Notes under the pieces: generated by a model
The model's input: the letters and a program-made list of their open reading frames with translations, nothing else
What the model was told of the DNA's origin: nothing
Database searches by the model: none
In this document: one piece after another, positions 7,496 to 15,754 of the stretch
How positions within the stretch are numbered: position 1 is the first letter of the stretch
Layout of the letters: the number at the start of each line of letters is the position of its first letter
Assembly: GCA_011065175.1 (NCBI GenBank)
Contig: JAAKFE010000010.1
Span: forward strand, 1 to 34,039
Direction: 5' to 3'
Source of the DNA: Candidatus Anoxychlamydiales bacterium
GTDB taxonomy: Bacteria; Chlamydiota; Chlamydiia; Chlamydiales; SM23-39
DNA: 34,039 nt
Program-made: the position numbers and the translations under genes

Positions 7496-8824
7496 TTATT
7501 TTAATATTTCTTTCACTAATCTAGGGATCTCTTCTATTAAATAAAATGGTATTGATAAAATCTTATCGTTATAAGAAAAAGGCTTTTGAGAAATCCTTAT
7601 TCCTAATGGACTCTTTTTTTCTTCTAAAAATATATGTAAGGAACGAAGTTTTCCAATAGCACCAGCTTTTACTTCAATAGGAATAATTTTAGATCCAACA
7701 GAAATCAAATAATCGATTTCAGCGCTAGAATTTTTTTTCTCCCTTACCCAAGAATATAGTCCATTTAATTCATCTTTTATAATATTAGCAAGTAACTCTT
7801 GTCCAACAAATTGCTCAGCTAAAGCACCATTATTCACTAAAAGAAGATCTTCTTTAAAAAGCACTTCTAAACCAAGAGAACATGCTCTTTTTGCTAAGCC
7901 TATATCCAAAAATAGCATCTTACATTTTTTTTCATTTTTATGAGTGATAAAAGGCAGACCTGCAGCAGATGTAGCATGAACTAAAATAATAAGCCCGGCA
8001 TCAGATAGTTTATTTAAAGCATTTTTTAGAGTTCTGTAATTGATATCAGGATCTAAAGTTTTATATTTCAACCATTTTCCAATCAAACCCGGTGCTTTTG
8101 AAAAAATTTGTTCTAAATATTTATGGGGCATTTTTTTAGCATATTTTCCAAAATCTTTTTTAAATCCTAACAAAATAGCATTTTGAATGTCTTGACATTG
8201 AAGCAAACTTTTAGTGTCTAAATATTGATTAATTACAGCCGGCATGCCCCCTAGAGCAAAATATTCTCTTACTAATAAAATAAGACGTTCATGAATAACC
8301 TCATCAATATTATCTTTAATATGTAAAGATTTTAGATAATTTCTAAGTTTTTGATTATCCGTTGCAGTTAAATATTCTCCAAAAGACATTGGTCTTAAAT
8401 ACATGAATCCTACACGACCAACAGGCATTCTAAAATCTTCATCATTTAAAACAAATTCAAGTAAAGATCCCGCTCCTATGATATGAAGATTAGGCATTTG
8501 TTCTTTAAAATATCTAAGCGCCATAATAGCTTTTGGACATTCTTGTATTTCATCAAGAAAAAGCAGTGTTTTTCCTTCTCGTATACTTTTTTTATTCAAT
8601 AGTTCAATTGAATTAATAATGCTTGTTGGATCCAAAGCCTTAAAACAATTTTTATAGTCAGGTTCTTTTTCAAAATTTATACTAATAAAATCTTCGAATT
8701 GCTCTTTTCCAAATTTTTCGACTATGAAAGTTTTTCCAACCTGCCTCGCGCCTCTGAGTAAAAGAGGCATTCTATTTTTTTGATTTTTCCAATTTATTAA
8801 ATCTTTTTCAATATTTCTTTGCAT
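7496..8824 (-). CDS. AAA ATPase with C-terminal DUF4143 domain
   Basis: A 442-residue P-loop ATPase of the AAA_14/DUF4143 family. Walker A is GARQVGKT (25-32), Walker B is LLFLDE (87-92), and a sensor-like IIGAGSLLEF follows at 115-124. The C-terminal half carries the DUF4143 pattern, ending with EIDYLISVGSKIIPIEVKAG, a PD-(D/E)XK nuclease-like core (E-I-D ... E-V-K). The cellular role of this common family is poorly known. It is often scattered in multiple copies and transferred between bacteria and archaea. The length is typical. Its upstream region holds three phased 33-bp repeats (8863-8961), which may be operator sites. The ATG follows a GGGG-containing ribosome site. Confidence 0.88.
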   Translation of the reverse strand: MQRNIEKDLINWKNQKNRMPLLLRGARQVGKTFIVEKFGKEQFEDFISINFEKEPDYKNCFKALDPTSIINSIELLNKKSIREGKTLLFLDEIQECPKAIMALRYFKEQMPNLHIIGAGSLLEFVLNDEDFRMPVGRVGFMYLRPMSFGEYLTATDNQKLRNYLKSLHIKDNIDEVIHERLILLVREYFALGGMPAVINQYLDTKSLLQCQDIQNAILLGFKKDFGKYAKKMPHKYLEQIFSKAPGLIGKWLKYKTLDPDINYRTLKNALNKLSDAGLIILVHATSAAGLPFITHKNEKKCKMLFLDIGLAKRACSLGLEVLFKEDLLLVNNGALAEQFVGQELLANIIKDELNGLYSWVREKKNSSAEIDYLISVGSKIIPIEVKAGAIGKLRSLHIFLEEKKSPLGIRISQKPFSYNDKILSIPFYLIEEIPRLVKEILK

Positions 8825-8862
8825 AAAACGGCCCCTTTATTTCCTTAATCATAATATCATAT

Positions 8863-8961
8863 GTACAATTTTAACAAGGCTTTTTCATGCTTTATATACA
8901 ATATTTAGGGGGCTATTTGTTGTATTAAATACAATTTTTAAGGGGTTATTTATTGTATCAA
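8863..8961. repeat. Three in-phase 33-bp repeats with inverted arms, upstream of the AAA/DUF4143 gene
   Basis: Units lie at 8863-8895 (degenerate), 8896-8928 and 8929-8961. The last two agree at 28 of 33 positions; the first keeps about 21. Each of the two good units starts with ATACAA and contains TTGTAT 18 bp further on, so every unit is itself an inverted repeat. A 33-bp period is about three helical turns, which puts the sites on one DNA face. The nearest unit begins 39 bp upstream of the ATPase start codon, close to where its promoter must be. Confidence 0.75.
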
Positions 8962-9019
8962 ATGCAAGCATCCTGAGATCTTCATGCGCAAGTCATTGAT
9001 ATCTAGAGGCCTGTATTTA

Positions 9020-9850
9020 TTAAGCATTTATTTCTTCTGAAACGAATCGCATCAAAGCTTTTGATACATCTATTTTTTTCTCATCATTCCTTTTTTTAGA
9101 GATATCGCCTTTCATTCTCCAAAGCAGTTTTTCGACTCTATCTTTTGTTTTTCTATCTAGCTTCTCAAAATAGCTTTTAGCTTTTGAAAAATCGCTATAC
9201 ATAAACATTTTAGCTATCCAGGCTAAATCTAATAGCGCATCTATTTTTCTAATCAAAATCTCAGCTTTTTTAGGGTGATTATCTCTAATTTCATTTGCAG
9301 CTATTATCACTCTATGAGCATAGCTATTTTTATTTTCATCTAGCTCCTCTATAATTGGAAAATCAAATCTAAAATGAAGATCTATTAATTTTTTTTGAAC
9401 CTTTTCAATAATTGGGTTCATTAATCTTTGATTATACGGTTTTTTTGCTAAAATATTTTTTATCTCTTCATCTAAAGCATTTAAAATCATCTCGATATCA
9501 GATGGCAAAAGATCAAAGAAATTAAGCTCTAAATAGTCTTCTTGAAATGATATTTGATGAATATCCTTTAAAATTTCATCATCATCTAAATGTCTTTTTT
9601 CCTCTATATCGGCAATTTTTAAGTAAACATTTTCAATATTACTTTTAATGTTCATGTAAGAGGCTTTTGTAAAGATATTTTTTGATTTTTCGTTAATTTT
9701 AAAAGATGTAAGGGTTATTTCATCTAAAATATCTGAAAACATTAAAATATCTTTTCTACATAAGTTTTCTTCATTGTCTAATCCCGATTGAACCTCTTTT
9801 AAAGTAGATGTTAGTTCATATATTTTTGAAATATTTTTTTTATTATCCAT
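9020..9850 (-). CDS. Hypothetical helical protein
   Basis: I do not recognise this 276-residue protein. It is rich in Lys, Glu, Ile and Leu with long predicted helical stretches, no signal peptide and no membrane segment. The charged spacing in residues 1-110 is compatible with coiled coil. Pieces such as LRKIDALLDLAWIAKMFMYSDFSKAKSYFEKL near the C-terminus look like packed helical repeats, but no family motif is visible. Its GC content and codon use match the neighbours. It lies 195 bp upstream of the ATPase gene on the same strand and is divergent from the HicA-like gene across 334 bp. It is probably a cytoplasmic or secreted lineage-specific protein; no function is proposed. Confidence 0.65.
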   Translation of the reverse strand: MDNKKNISKIYELTSTLKEVQSGLDNEENLCRKDILMFSDILDEITLTSFKINEKSKNIFTKASYMNIKSNIENVYLKIADIEEKRHLDDDEILKDIHQISFQEDYLELNFFDLLPSDIEMILNALDEEIKNILAKKPYNQRLMNPIIEKVQKKLIDLHFRFDFPIIEELDENKNSYAHRVIIAANEIRDNHPKKAEILIRKIDALLDLAWIAKMFMYSDFSKAKSYFEKLDRKTKDRVEKLLWRMKGDISKKRNDEKKIDVSKALMRFVSEEINA

Positions 9851-10184
9851 AAGCCCTCTTTTATTTTATTATTTTATAAACTGAGCAAAGATATTAAATA
9901 AATTTTTTAGCTATATAATAATTATTATATTAACTATCAATTTAAATAACTTAATTAATTGGCTTATTACAGCTTTTCCCCCTATTAGTATTATAATAAA
10001 AAAAAGCTTTTTTGTCAAGCAGATTTTGTGAACATATAATTTTAAAAATATAAAAGTTTATTTTAATAATTTTCGTAAATAATTACATTTTAACTAGCTA
10101 GACTTTTTTACAAAAAACCATTTGAACCTAAATGATTTTAGATTTAAAATTAGTGTAATTTTCTTATAGGAGATAAAAAAGAGT
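9851..10184. other. Divergent intergenic region, 334 bp
   Basis: Very AT-rich spacer between two divergent genes. It holds a clear plus-strand promoter at 10012-10040, a run AAAAAAAAGCTTTTTT near 10000 that could form a small hairpin, and a TATAAT-like box facing the minus-strand gene without a convincing -35. No open frame or RNA gene is visible. Confidence 0.5.
10012..10040 (+). promoter_or_regulatory. Strong predicted sigma70-type promoter for the HicA-like gene
   Basis: TTGTCA (10012-10017, 5 of 6 to consensus), exactly 17 bp, then a perfect TATAAT (10035-10040). This is the best promoter match in the window. It predicts a leader of about 138 nt before the ATG at 10185. Confidence 0.6.
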
Positions 10185-10589
10185 ATGTCACTAGATAGTT
10201 CAAGCTCAACTAGGCTTTTAAAAGATAGTTATTTAGATGCCACAAGAAAAAAAGGATTAATTGATTTCACAAAAGAGATTAGAGGACAAAAAAATGATTT
10301 TTCAGGAAAATATCAAATCAAGCTCTCTGATTTACATAATCTTTTTTCTGAAACAGTATGGGAAGATGAGAAAAAAACAGGTGGACATATTAAATTAAAA
10401 CATAAAGTTACTAATGTTGTTATTGAATATAAAAATCATGGAAAAAATACTGTAGATCCTGGTGCAGCTTTAGATATTTTTGATCAAGTTCAAACTCATT
10501 TAAATATCTTAGGCAATGATATTTTTGCTTATAAAACTAGAAACTGGAAACAAGAGCCCGTCTATCAAAAAGCCATAAGTAATTTATAA
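10185..10589 (+). CDS. Small protein with Ser-rich N-terminus and a HicA-like segment
   Basis: A 134-residue protein with no clear homologue that I know. Residues about 47-110 are laid out like the HicA mRNA-interferase fold: a helix (LSDLHNLFSETVWE), then GGHIKLKH (66-73) where HicA has its G-S-H catalytic loop, then NVVIEYKNHGKNTVDPGAALDIFDQ, which mimics the V-x-x-P-x-H-x-G-K-x-I-x-P-G-T-L-x-x-I core. No HicB-like antitoxin lies beside it, and the protein is nearly twice HicA's usual length. A Ser-rich, disordered-looking N-terminus (MSLDSSSSTR) could be a secretion signal. Strong promoter, 138-nt leader and AGGAG ribosome site. The HicA link is a weak motif match and needs structure comparison. 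Confidence 0.6.
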   Translation: MSLDSSSSTRLLKDSYLDATRKKGLIDFTKEIRGQKNDFSGKYQIKLSDLHNLFSETVWEDEKKTGGHIKLKHKVTNVVIEYKNHGKNTVDPGAALDIFDQVQTHLNILGNDIFAYKTRNWKQEPVYQKAISNL

Positions 10590-10601
10590 TTAAAAAAAAA
10601 T

Positions 10602-12587
10602 TTAAATAATCTTTTTAACAATTGAATCAACCGTAAAACCAAACTCTTCTTTTATTTTATTCGCTGGAGCGGATATTCCGAATCTATTTACAGTAATTGC
10701 AATTCCATCTAAGCCGATATATTTATACCATCCCATCTCAGAGCCTGCTTCTATTGCAACTCTTATGCCCAATTCCCCTTTTATTATTTTATCTTTATAT
10801 TCTTTTTTCTGAGTTTCAAAAATCTCGAAACATGGAAAAGATACAACTCTTACATCTTTATTTAATTTTTCAAGCTCTTTTGCAACTTCAATTGCTAAAG
10901 ATAGCTCAGATCCTGTTGCAAATAGAGTATAGTCTGGTTTTGTTTTTTCTTTTTTAATGATATACGCGCCTTTTGAAAGGCCGTCTTCGAATGAGATACT
11001 GGTTTCTGCTAAAGTAGGCAGCCCCTGTCTAGATAGTATTAAAGCAGTAGGTCCAATATGTTTTAGGGCAGCTATCCAAGCCATTTTAACTTCATTTGCA
11101 TCTGCTGGCCGAATTACTTGAAGATTTGGGATAGCTCTAAGGGATGCTATCTGTTCTACAGCTTGATGAGTTGGCCCATCTTCACCTAGAAATATCGAAT
11201 CGTGAGTGAATTGATAAATGACTCTTAAATTAGAGAGAGCGGCTATTCTAATAGCATTTCTCATATAATCAGAGAAAACTAAAAAGGTTCCACAAACGGG
11301 AATAAAAGTATCTACTAAAGAGAGTCCATTTGAGATAGTTCCCATAGCAAACTCTCTAACACCAAATTTAAAATTTCTACCTTTAAAATTTGAAAAGGTT
11401 ATTTGCTCAAAATTATTTAAATAAGTTTTATCAGAAGAAGAGAGATCAGCTGATCCTGAATATAAAAATGGCAAAACTTCTGCTAAATAATTTAAAATTT
11501 TTGAAGAAGATTCTCTAGAAGCAATTGGTGTTTTCATCTCTAAATCTTTCAAATCTTTTTCGAGTTCTGAGGGAAGAGTTTTACATTGCATTTTTTTAAA
11601 TTCTTCGAAAAGTTTTGGGTTTTCTTTGGCCCACCTAGAAAAATTTTCATTCCAGTCATCTTCTAATTTTTTTTGGCTTTCTTGTTTTTTTTCAAAAAAG
11701 CTTGAAACATTTTTTGAAACATAAAATTCTTCTTCAGGCAAATCTAAAGCTTTTTTTGTAGCTTTTAGTTCCTCTTCGCCAAGTGGCGCGCCATGTACTT
11801 TATGAGAGCCTGACATATGAGGAGAGCCTTTTCCAATAATTGTATTTGCAACTATCAAAATAGGCTTTGTCTGTTTTTTTTCAATTTCTTTAAATGTAGC
11901 ATCTAATGCATCTAAATCATGACCATCTATTTCAAAAACATCAAAACCATAAGCTCTATATCTAGCTTTAGTATCTTCAGATGTATTTTCAGATACAGGC
12001 CCATCTAAAGAAATCTTATTTGAATCATAAATAATTACTAAATTATCTAATCTTAAATGCCCTGCTATTGAAGAAGCTTCTGATACTACCCCTTCCATCA
12101 TGCAACCATCTCCCATAAGAGCATAAATTTTATTATCAAAGAGTTTATATTTATCGGTATTGAATTTTGCAGCTAATATTTTCATTCCAATTGCCATACC
12201 AACTGCATTTCCAGTTCCATGGCCCAGAGGGCCAGTTGTAGCTTCTACGCCATCTGTTACATGTACTTCTGGATGACCTGGTGTTTTAGAACCAAACTGT
12301 CTAAAAAATTTAATTTCCTTCATAGAAACTTTAAATCCAGCTAAATGAAGACATGAATATAAAAGCATAGATCCATGTCCTGCAGAGAGCACAAATCTAT
12401 CTCGATTTAACCAATTAGATTTTTTAGGATTATGTTTTAAAACTTCAGCGTAAAGATATGCTCCAATATCAGCACATCCAAGAGGAAGTCCTGGATGACC
12501 AGATTTTGCTTTTTCTATAGCTTCTATAGATAAACCTCTAATAGTTTTTGCAATTTCTTCAACTATCTTTTTATTTTTTTCATCCAT
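10602..12587 (-). CDS. tkt: Transketolase
   Basis: A thiamine-diphosphate enzyme of the non-oxidative pentose phosphate pathway that moves two-carbon ketol units between sugar phosphates. The 661 residues match the bacterial length. Visible landmarks are SGHPGLPLGCADIGAYLYAE near the N-terminus, FVLSAGHGSMLLY, GPLGHGTGNAVGMAIG, the diphosphate/Mg2+ motif GDGCMMEGVVSEASSIAGHL with DSNKISLDG, and HDSIFLGEDGPTHQAVEQ with the catalytic Glu of the pyrimidine domain in FGVREFAMG. In Chlamydia, tktB lies next to alaS/mfd, and here it is divergent from alaS. It converges on the HicA-like gene with 12 bp between stop codons and no terminator visible in that gap. Confidence 0.95.
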   Translation of the reverse strand: MDEKNKKIVEEIAKTIRGLSIEAIEKAKSGHPGLPLGCADIGAYLYAEVLKHNPKKSNWLNRDRFVLSAGHGSMLLYSCLHLAGFKVSMKEIKFFRQFGSKTPGHPEVHVTDGVEATTGPLGHGTGNAVGMAIGMKILAAKFNTDKYKLFDNKIYALMGDGCMMEGVVSEASSIAGHLRLDNLVIIYDSNKISLDGPVSENTSEDTKARYRAYGFDVFEIDGHDLDALDATFKEIEKKQTKPILIVANTIIGKGSPHMSGSHKVHGAPLGEEELKATKKALDLPEEEFYVSKNVSSFFEKKQESQKKLEDDWNENFSRWAKENPKLFEEFKKMQCKTLPSELEKDLKDLEMKTPIASRESSSKILNYLAEVLPFLYSGSADLSSSDKTYLNNFEQITFSNFKGRNFKFGVREFAMGTISNGLSLVDTFIPVCGTFLVFSDYMRNAIRIAALSNLRVIYQFTHDSIFLGEDGPTHQAVEQIASLRAIPNLQVIRPADANEVKMAWIAALKHIGPTALILSRQGLPTLAETSISFEDGLSKGAYIIKKEKTKPDYTLFATGSELSLAIEVAKELEKLNKDVRVVSFPCFEIFETQKKEYKDKIIKGELGIRVAIEAGSEMGWYKYIGLDGIAITVNRFGISAPANKIKEEFGFTVDSIVKKII

Positions 12588-12681
12588 TTTAAAAATTCCT
12601 TATAACTATAATATAAAAAGATAGTTTGAGACAGATTTGAAAAATTTACAAGAAAAAGCTTTAAAATCACTTGGGATTTTC

Positions 12682-12730
12682 AAAAAAAATACCTTGTAAA
12701 TTCTAAATTGATTTCAAAATTCACAAGGTA
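12682..12730 (-). terminator. Rho-independent terminator downstream of the decayed small membrane-protein gene
   Basis: Arms 12690-12702 and 12718-12730 (TACCTTGTrAATT and its complement, one mismatch in 13) enclose a 15-nt loop. On the minus strand the stem is followed at once by eight T residues. The placement fits a transcript reading through the remnant at 12775-13017. Confidence 0.65.
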
Positions 12731-12774
12731 AAAATCTTTTTTAACTCAGTTTCAATTCTAAATTTCTGATGAAG

Positions 12775-13017
12775 TTATAAAGCAGCTAGTAAAACACAAG
12801 CTAAAGGTATTAATCCCAAAGTATTAAAAGAAGCGGCTGCCACCCCTGCAATATTATCTAGTTTTTCTTTAGTTTCTTTATTTTTCACAAATAATTTAGC
12901 TATATGAGGAGTATTTAAAGCTAAAGCAATTCCTAATCCTAAACTTAAAAAAATGTGAGATCCTATTATTGAAAGAGCAGTTCCTGCTATTAAAGCAAAA
13001 CATGAATGACCTGTAAA
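12775..13017 (-). pseudogene. Remnant (or small gene without normal start) of a hydrophobic membrane protein
   Basis: An open frame of 80 codons follows directly after an in-frame TAA, with no ATG, GTG or TTG near its N-terminal side. The encoded sequence is clearly protein-like. It has two hydrophobic arms, CFALIAGTALSIIGSHIFLSLG and NIAGVAAASFNTLGLIPLACVL, joined by a charged linker (KLFVKNKETKEKL). A short ATG frame just upstream (MFSFSISEQDH, then stop) may be the displaced beginning. A terminator lies at its 3' side. I read it as the 3' part of a two-helix membrane protein that lost its start by a deletion or frameshift. The alternative is a small gene using an unusual start codon. Confidence 0.45.
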
Positions 13018-13061
13018 TTAAAATTTTAATGATCTTGCTCTGAAATAGAGAAGCTAAACAT

Positions 13062-13090
13062 TTGACTTTGCAGATTATTTAGGTTAAATT
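13062..13090 (+). promoter_or_regulatory. Predicted promoter for alaS-mfd
   Basis: TTGACT (13062-13067; 5 of 6), a 17-bp spacer, then TAAATT (13085-13090; 4 of 6). It lies 36 bp upstream of the alaS ATG, which has its own AGGA ribosome site. Confidence 0.5.
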
Positions 13091-13126
13091 ATTTAACTAA
13101 ATAAATGCATTTTTTAGGATTTTTAT

Positions 13127-15754
13127 ATGTTATCAAATGAGATAAGAAGAAGTTTTTTAAAATATTTCAAAACTCAATCCCACACGATTGTTCCATCAGG
13201 CTCATTACTTCCCCATGATGATCCAACGCTTTTATTTACAAATGCCGGAATGAATCAATTCAAAGATGTGTTTTTAGGGAAAAGCAAAAGATCATATAAA
13301 AGAGCTACATCTTCTCAAAAATGTATAAGAGCTGGAGGAAAACACAATGATTTAGAGAATGTCGGATTTACATCTAGGCATTTAACTTTTTTTGAGATGC
13401 TTGGCAACTTTTCATTTGGTGATTATTTCAAAAAAGAGGCAATTAGTTTTGCATATGATGTCTCTACACATGTTTTTGGGCTTGATCCAGATAAAATATG
13501 GGCAACAATATATACAGATGATGATGAAGCATTTGAGCTTTGGAAAAAACATCTTCCGGAAAAAAGAATTGTTAGATTTGGTGAAGCAGAAAATTTTTGG
13601 GCTATGGGAGAGATAGGCCCATGTGGACCTTGCTCTGAACTTTTGTATGATAGAGGCGAAAAATACTCTGATGCCAAATCCCCTTTATTTGATAAAGCAG
13701 GAGAAAGATATTTAGAATTTTGGAATTTAGTTTTCATGCAATTTAATAAAGATATTTCTGGCAAAATGATAGCGCTTCCTTCTCAATCAGTAGATACAGG
13801 AGCTGGACTAGAGAGAGTTGTCTCTCTAAAAATGGGAGTAGATTCAGTATTTGCAACAGATCTTTTTATGGAGTTAATCTACGAGATCGAAATAATTTCT
13901 AAAGTAAAATACGATGAAAAAAACAAGAGTATAGCACCTGCTTTTCATGTAATCGCAGATCACATCAGATGTTTAGCTTTTGCAATAGCAGATGGGATAA
14001 TGCCTAGCAATATTGAAAGAGGATATGTACTCAGAAAAATTTTAAGAAGAGCTGCAAGATACGGAAAAATTTTAAAATTGGAAAAACCTTTTTTAGCTGA
14101 AATCCTACCAAAACTTAGTTCTATTATGGGAGAGGATTATCCAGCAATAGTAGCCTCTGAGAAAAGAACAGCTGAGATTTTAACGATAGAAGAAGAAGCA
14201 TTTATAAAAACACTTAAAAGAGGCGGCTCTTTAATGCATGAGGTAATAACCTTTGCAAAAAAAGAGAAGAGAAAAATATTAGGAGAAGAAGCGTTTAAGT
14301 TAAAAGATACATATGGATTTCCAGTAGAAGAGATTTTGTTAATCGCAAAAGATGAGCATTTAGAAGTAGATTTAAAAAAATTCAACACTTTAGAAGAAGA
14401 AGCAAAAAATAGATCAAGAAAAGCTCAAGAAAAGCATTTAGATACTTTTGATAAAAACTTTTTTGAAGATTTTACAAAAACGCATAGCCCAAGTGAATAT
14501 TCAGGACATTTTACTTTTGAAACAGATAGTAAAATTATAGCTATTGTCGATAAAAATAAATTTACAGACGAAATTAAAAAAGATGATTGCGCCATTATCA
14601 TTTTAGATAAAACTCCATTTTATGCAGAAATGGGAGGACAAGTAGGCGATAAAGGTGAAATTTTCATTGGTAATAATATATTTAAAGTTGAAGATACTCA
14701 AATGCCATATCCTGGAGTTATCATCCATATCGGAAAACTCTTAGATGGAACTTTAAGAAAAGCAGACAAAGTTAAAGCTAAAATAGCTATAGAAAGAAGA
14801 AAAAAAATAGAAGCCAATCACTCCGCTACTCACTTAATACACTATGCACTCGCTAAAGTTTTAGGAGAACACATTAAACAAGCTGGATCTTTAGTGAATG
14901 AGAAAAGATTTCGTTTTGATTTTGATCATCATAAAGCTCTTTCTTTAAAAGAGATTAGAGAAGTTGAAAGATTTGTTAATGAAAAAGTTAGAGAAAATAT
15001 AAAAATAAAGGCCTTTGAAATGCCCTTTGAAGAAGCTCAAAAAGACAAATCGATTAGACAAATTTTTGGAGAAAAATACTCAGATATAGTAAGAGTTATC
15101 GAGATGGGAGAGTCAAAAGAACTTTGCGGAGGAGCTCATGCAAATTATACTGGAAACATTGGTTATTTTAGAATTTTTAAAGAAAGCTCAATAGCTCAAG
15201 GCATTAGAAGAATAGAAGCGATAACAGGACTAGCTGCAGAAGATTTTGTATATGATACAGAAGATGTTTTGCAAAACATAACAATTAGCTTAAAAACCCC
15301 GATGAATACAATAGAAGATAAAATTTCATTTATATTAGCGGAGAATAAAAATTTATATTTAAAGCTTAAAGAAAACAGACAAAACGAGCTAAAAAATTTA
15401 ATATCTTCAATCTCAAAAAAGGTTGAAAATATAAATTCTATAAATGTTGTAACCCAAATTGTTGAAGTAGATCCAAAAGATCTAAAAACTTTTGCTGAAA
15501 ATCTTTTGAAATCTTTAAAATCCGCTGTTATTGCAGTTGCATGTAAAACAGATAATCGTTGTCAATTTTTTATAAAAATAAGTCCAGATCTAATCGATAA
15601 AAATATATTTGCAGTTGATCTTATAAATGAGATCTCTCCAATAATAAATGGGGGGGGGGGCGGAAAAAAAGATCAAGCGCAAGCAGGAGGCAAAGATGCA
15701 ACTAAAATCAAAGACGCCTTTACTAAAATTAAAAACATAATAAAAGAAAAGTGA
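13127..15754 (+). CDS. alaS: Alanyl-tRNA synthetase
   Basis: Charges tRNA-Ala and, through its editing domain, clears Ser- and Gly-mischarged tRNA. At 875 residues it matches the E. coli enzyme. The N-terminal class II core is seen in SHTIVPSGSLLPHDDPTLLFTNAGMNQFK, KHNDLENVG and GPCGPCSELLYD. The editing domain carries NHSATHLIHYAL (HxxxH), and CGGAHANYTGNIG supplies the second Cys and His zinc ligands. The C-Ala domain ends with a glycine-rich stretch encoded by 11 consecutive G residues (15650-15660), an unusual homopolymer in such AT-rich DNA. A one-base slip there would remove about the last 30 residues. The mfd start (GTG) overlaps the stop codon. Confidence 0.96.
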   Translation: MLSNEIRRSFLKYFKTQSHTIVPSGSLLPHDDPTLLFTNAGMNQFKDVFLGKSKRSYKRATSSQKCIRAGGKHNDLENVGFTSRHLTFFEMLGNFSFGDYFKKEAISFAYDVSTHVFGLDPDKIWATIYTDDDEAFELWKKHLPEKRIVRFGEAENFWAMGEIGPCGPCSELLYDRGEKYSDAKSPLFDKAGERYLEFWNLVFMQFNKDISGKMIALPSQSVDTGAGLERVVSLKMGVDSVFATDLFMELIYEIEIISKVKYDEKNKSIAPAFHVIADHIRCLAFAIADGIMPSNIERGYVLRKILRRAARYGKILKLEKPFLAEILPKLSSIMGEDYPAIVASEKRTAEILTIEEEAFIKTLKRGGSLMHEVITFAKKEKRKILGEEAFKLKDTYGFPVEEILLIAKDEHLEVDLKKFNTLEEEAKNRSRKAQEKHLDTFDKNFFEDFTKTHSPSEYSGHFTFETDSKIIAIVDKNKFTDEIKKDDCAIIILDKTPFYAEMGGQVGDKGEIFIGNNIFKVEDTQMPYPGVIIHIGKLLDGTLRKADKVKAKIAIERRKKIEANHSATHLIHYALAKVLGEHIKQAGSLVNEKRFRFDFDHHKALSLKEIREVERFVNEKVRENIKIKAFEMPFEEAQKDKSIRQIFGEKYSDIVRVIEMGESKELCGGAHANYTGNIGYFRIFKESSIAQGIRRIEAITGLAAEDFVYDTEDVLQNITISLKTPMNTIEDKISFILAENKNLYLKLKENRQNELKNLISSISKKVENINSINVVTQIVEVDPKDLKTFAENLLKSLKSAVIAVACKTDNRCQFFIKISPDLIDKNIFAVDLINEISPIINGGGGGKKDQAQAGGKDATKIKDAFTKIKNIIKEK
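15650..15660 (+). repeat. 11-base poly-G tract within alaS
   Basis: Eleven consecutive G residues followed by C encode Gly residues in the C-Ala domain at about residue 842. The reading frame is intact at this length. Homopolymer G tracts are slippage-prone and are rare in this composition. Confidence 0.9.

Noticed and set aside
8825-9019. 33-bp repeats as a CRISPR array
   Set aside because: The units are directly adjacent with no spacers between them and no cas genes are nearby.
7496-9850. AAA/DUF4143 gene and its neighbour as part of a defence island or mobile element
   Set aside because: No transposase, integrase, restriction or toxin genes nearby, and composition matches the surroundings.
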